From: Gammaproteobacteria bacterium
GTDB taxonomy: Bacteria; Pseudomonadota; Gammaproteobacteria; Enterobacterales; Alteromonadaceae
Direction of reading: 5' to 3'
NCBI GenBank assembly: GCA_027484495.1
Contig: JAIXSW010000460.1
Location: 1-7,400, forward strand
DNA: 7,400 nt
This document shows positions 5,979 through 7,400 of this stretch, one piece after another; position 1 is the stretch's first letter; each line of letters starts with the position of its first letter. Both the position numbers and the translations under genes were made by a program. Below the pieces are notes generated by a model. The model saw nothing but the letters and a program-made list of their open reading frames with translations, did not search any database and was not told the origin of the DNA.

Positions 5979-6415
5979 TAGTTCTGCGGCTCTTGGCCAC
6001 CATCCAGATTCCAGTTACCGATGTCATCTTCAGTGCCAGCGGCACGATCCGGGCCGGCCGAGAAAATATCGATTTTGCCCATTTCACCCGGGCTGGCCAG
6101 TTGATACTCACCATTCCACGGATCTTTCGGCAGACGTTTGATATAACCACCTTCCGGGTACTGCCGTGGCATTGGCTCAGACGTCGGCTGCGTGGTTAAC
6201 GCTTGTAAGCCTTGTTCGGTGGTTGGATAAAAGCCGTTTTGCATCTTGTATAAATCCAGCGCATTTTCCAGTTGCTGAATATCGACCACGACCTTCTGTT
6301 TGTCGGCCTGCTCTTTGTTCCCCATCAGGTTGGGCACGACCATACTGGCAATAATGCCGAGAATAACGATAACCACCATGACTTCTAACAGGGTAAAACC
6401 ACGTGAACGTTGCAT
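5978..6415 (-). CDS. gspG: Type II secretion major pseudopilin GspG
   Basis: Major pseudopilin that polymerises into the periplasmic pseudopilus. The 145-residue product matches the family length. Leader MQRSRG is followed by FTLLEVMVVIVILGIIASMVVPNLMGNKEQADKQK, the canonical GspG start; cleavage is after Gly6 and Glu is at +5. Further hallmarks are the helix to LENALDLYKMQNGFYPTTEQGL (49-70), the YIKRLPKDPWNGEY segment (91-104) and the C-terminal calcium-binding loop SAGPDRAAGTEDDIGNW (119-135). The loop looks about 3 residues shorter than the common GADGxxGGEGxxADIGNW form. The ATG at 6415 lies 4 bases after gspF with a very strong Shine-Dalgarno, consistent with the need for high expression. 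Confidence 0.98.
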   Translation of the reverse strand: MQRSRGFTLLEVMVVIVILGIIASMVVPNLMGNKEQADKQKVVVDIQQLENALDLYKMQNGFYPTTEQGLQALTTQPTSEPMPRQYPEGGYIKRLPKDPWNGEYQLASPGEMGKIDIFSAGPDRAAGTEDDIGNWNLDGGQEPQN

Positions 6416-6419
6416 TGTA

Positions 6420-7400
6420 TTAACCTCCTCCTACTAAATTGTTCAGGGCCAGGATTGGCTGCAAAATCGCCATGACAATAAACAGCACCATACCTGCCAT
6501 CACCGCGACCAACGCCGGCTCAAACACTTTGAGCGAGACAGTGACCAGGGTTTCAAATTCTTTATCCTGACTATTGGCTGCACGCTCCAGCATGCCGTCC
6601 AGCTGTCCGCTTTTTTCGCCGCTGGCAATCATGTGCAACATCATCGGCGGAAATAATTTGGTTTGATCTAACGCAGCGCGTAGTGATGTGCCTTCGCGCA
6701 CCCGACCGGTCGCTTCGGCGATCATTTGTTTCATATAGCTGTTGTCCAGCACATCTGCGCTGATCCGCATCGCCTCTAACAACGGCACCGCACTGGCATT
6801 CAGAATACTGAGGGTGCGGGCAAACCGGGCAGTGTTCAGGCCACGGGCGACCTTGCCAATCAAGCCCATCCGCAAGATGCCGCGATCATATTTCAGTTTC
6901 AACGCCGGTTTGCGTAACGCCCGTTTCAGCGCGGTCACCGCCAGCATGATCAACACCACCAGATAGAGGCCATAACTGCGGATAAATTCACTGGCGGCAA
7001 TCAAAAACAATGTGGAACCCGGTAACGACTGGCCCATATGGTCGAATTGTTCAACGATTTTCGGCACCACTAATGCGAGCAGGATGCTGATCACGGCGAC
7101 GGCGAAAAAGGTCAGGATGGCCGGATACAACATCGCCTGCATCAGCTGACTGCGCATATGCTGACGTTGCTCGGTGTAATCAGCCAACCGGTTTAATACT
7201 GCGTCCAGATGACCCGACTTTTCGCCGGCAGCCACCATAGAACAGAACAAATGATCAAACACATGCGGAAATTCACTTAACCCTTCAGCCAGGCTGTAGC
7301 CTTCCACCACTTTGGATCGCACGCCCATCATCATGTTGCGCAGCCGTGGATTTTCGCATTGCTCCGCCACTGCCACCAAGGCGTTTTCGATCGGCAGGGC
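6420..7400 (-). CDS. gspF: Type II secretion inner-membrane platform protein GspF (5' partial)
   Basis: Polytopic inner-membrane protein of the T2SS assembly platform, which contacts the GspE ATPase and GspL. 326 residues are visible; the family is usually about 400, so some 75-80 N-terminal residues lie beyond the right edge. The frame is open to the edge (ALPIENALVAVAEQ), so the TTG at 7379 is an internal Leu codon and not a start. The two tandem T2SF domains are visible: the first ends its cytoplasmic helical bundle with AAGEKSGHLDAVL (57-69 of the visible part) and the second with ASGEKSGQLDGML (259-271). Membrane segments are at about 92-113, 143-158 and 295-318. The C-terminus is LNNLVGGG. 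It is upstream of gspG in the standard gsp order. Confidence 0.96.
   Translation of the reverse strand, partial: ALPIENALVAVAEQCENPRLRNMMMGVRSKVVEGYSLAEGLSEFPHVFDHLFCSMVAAGEKSGHLDAVLNRLADYTEQRQHMRSQLMQAMLYPAILTFFAVAVISILLALVVPKIVEQFDHMGQSLPGSTLFLIAASEFIRSYGLYLVVLIMLAVTALKRALRKPALKLKYDRGILRMGLIGKVARGLNTARFARTLSILNASAVPLLEAMRISADVLDNSYMKQMIAEATGRVREGTSLRAALDQTKLFPPMMLHMIASGEKSGQLDGMLERAANSQDKEFETLVTVSLKVFEPALVAVMAGMVLFIVMAILQPILALNNLVGGG
6423..6431 (-). promoter_or_regulatory. Strong Shine-Dalgarno for gspG embedded in the gspF C-terminal codons
   Basis: The minus strand reads GGAGGAGGT, then AATACA, then the gspG ATG. The core AGGAGG (6424-6429) is spaced 8 bases from the start codon. The same bases encode the last three Gly residues of GspF, and the gspF stop follows directly. 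This is the best ribosome binding site in the window. Confidence 0.85.

Noticed and set aside
1..7400. Mobile elements, CRISPR arrays, tRNA or rRNA genes
   Set aside because: Nearly every base is used by a conserved core operon; I saw no transposase, direct-repeat array, attachment site or RNA gene.

Overview
The window is chromosomal DNA from a gammaproteobacterium. Almost all of it is the downstream two thirds of a type II secretion system (T2SS, general secretory pathway) operon on the minus strand. Reading 5' to 3' on that strand, the genes are gspF (cut by the right edge), gspG, gspH, gspI, gspJ, gspK, gspL, gspM and gspN. On the plus strand at the left edge lies the 3' part of a HAD-family phosphatase that closely resembles the GMP/IMP nucleotidase YrfG; it converges on gspN. 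The gene order, the protein features and the yrfG-like neighbour suggest an Alteromonadales/Aeromonadales/Vibrionales-like host (for example near Rheinheimera, Alishewanella or Shewanella). This placement is from memory and is only moderately secure.

Layout. 1-656: yrfG-like gene, whose start lies off the left edge. 666-709: a perfect 20-bp inverted repeat between the two convergent genes, read as a bidirectional intrinsic terminator. 721-1482: gspN. 1483-1554: the only real intergenic gap inside the gsp cluster. 1555-7400: gspM, L, K, J, I, H, G and F, packed so tightly that most neighbours overlap. K/L, L/M and J/K share 4 bases (ATGA or GTGA junctions), G/H shares one base (TAATG), and H/I and I/J overlap by about 11-17 bases. 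gspC, gspD, gspE and the operon promoter should lie beyond the right edge.

How the genes work together. GspF is the inner-membrane platform protein. GspG is the major pseudopilin, and GspH, I, J and K are the minor pseudopilins that form the pseudopilus tip. GspL and GspM are the inner-membrane assembly proteins that connect the GspE ATPase to the pseudopilus. GspN is an accessory, often dispensable, component. No prepilin peptidase (gspO/pilD) is present here, so leader cleavage must depend on a gene elsewhere.

No new system was found. The points worth a second look are local: long low-complexity insertions in GspH and GspK, a shortened calcium loop in GspG, the uneven strength of translation starts (strong Shine-Dalgarno plus ATG for the major pseudopilin, TTG/GTG for minor pseudopilins I and J), the GspF Gly tail that doubles as the gspG ribosome binding site, and the perfect convergent terminator. 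At both window edges the first in-frame start codon is internal to a truncated gene.
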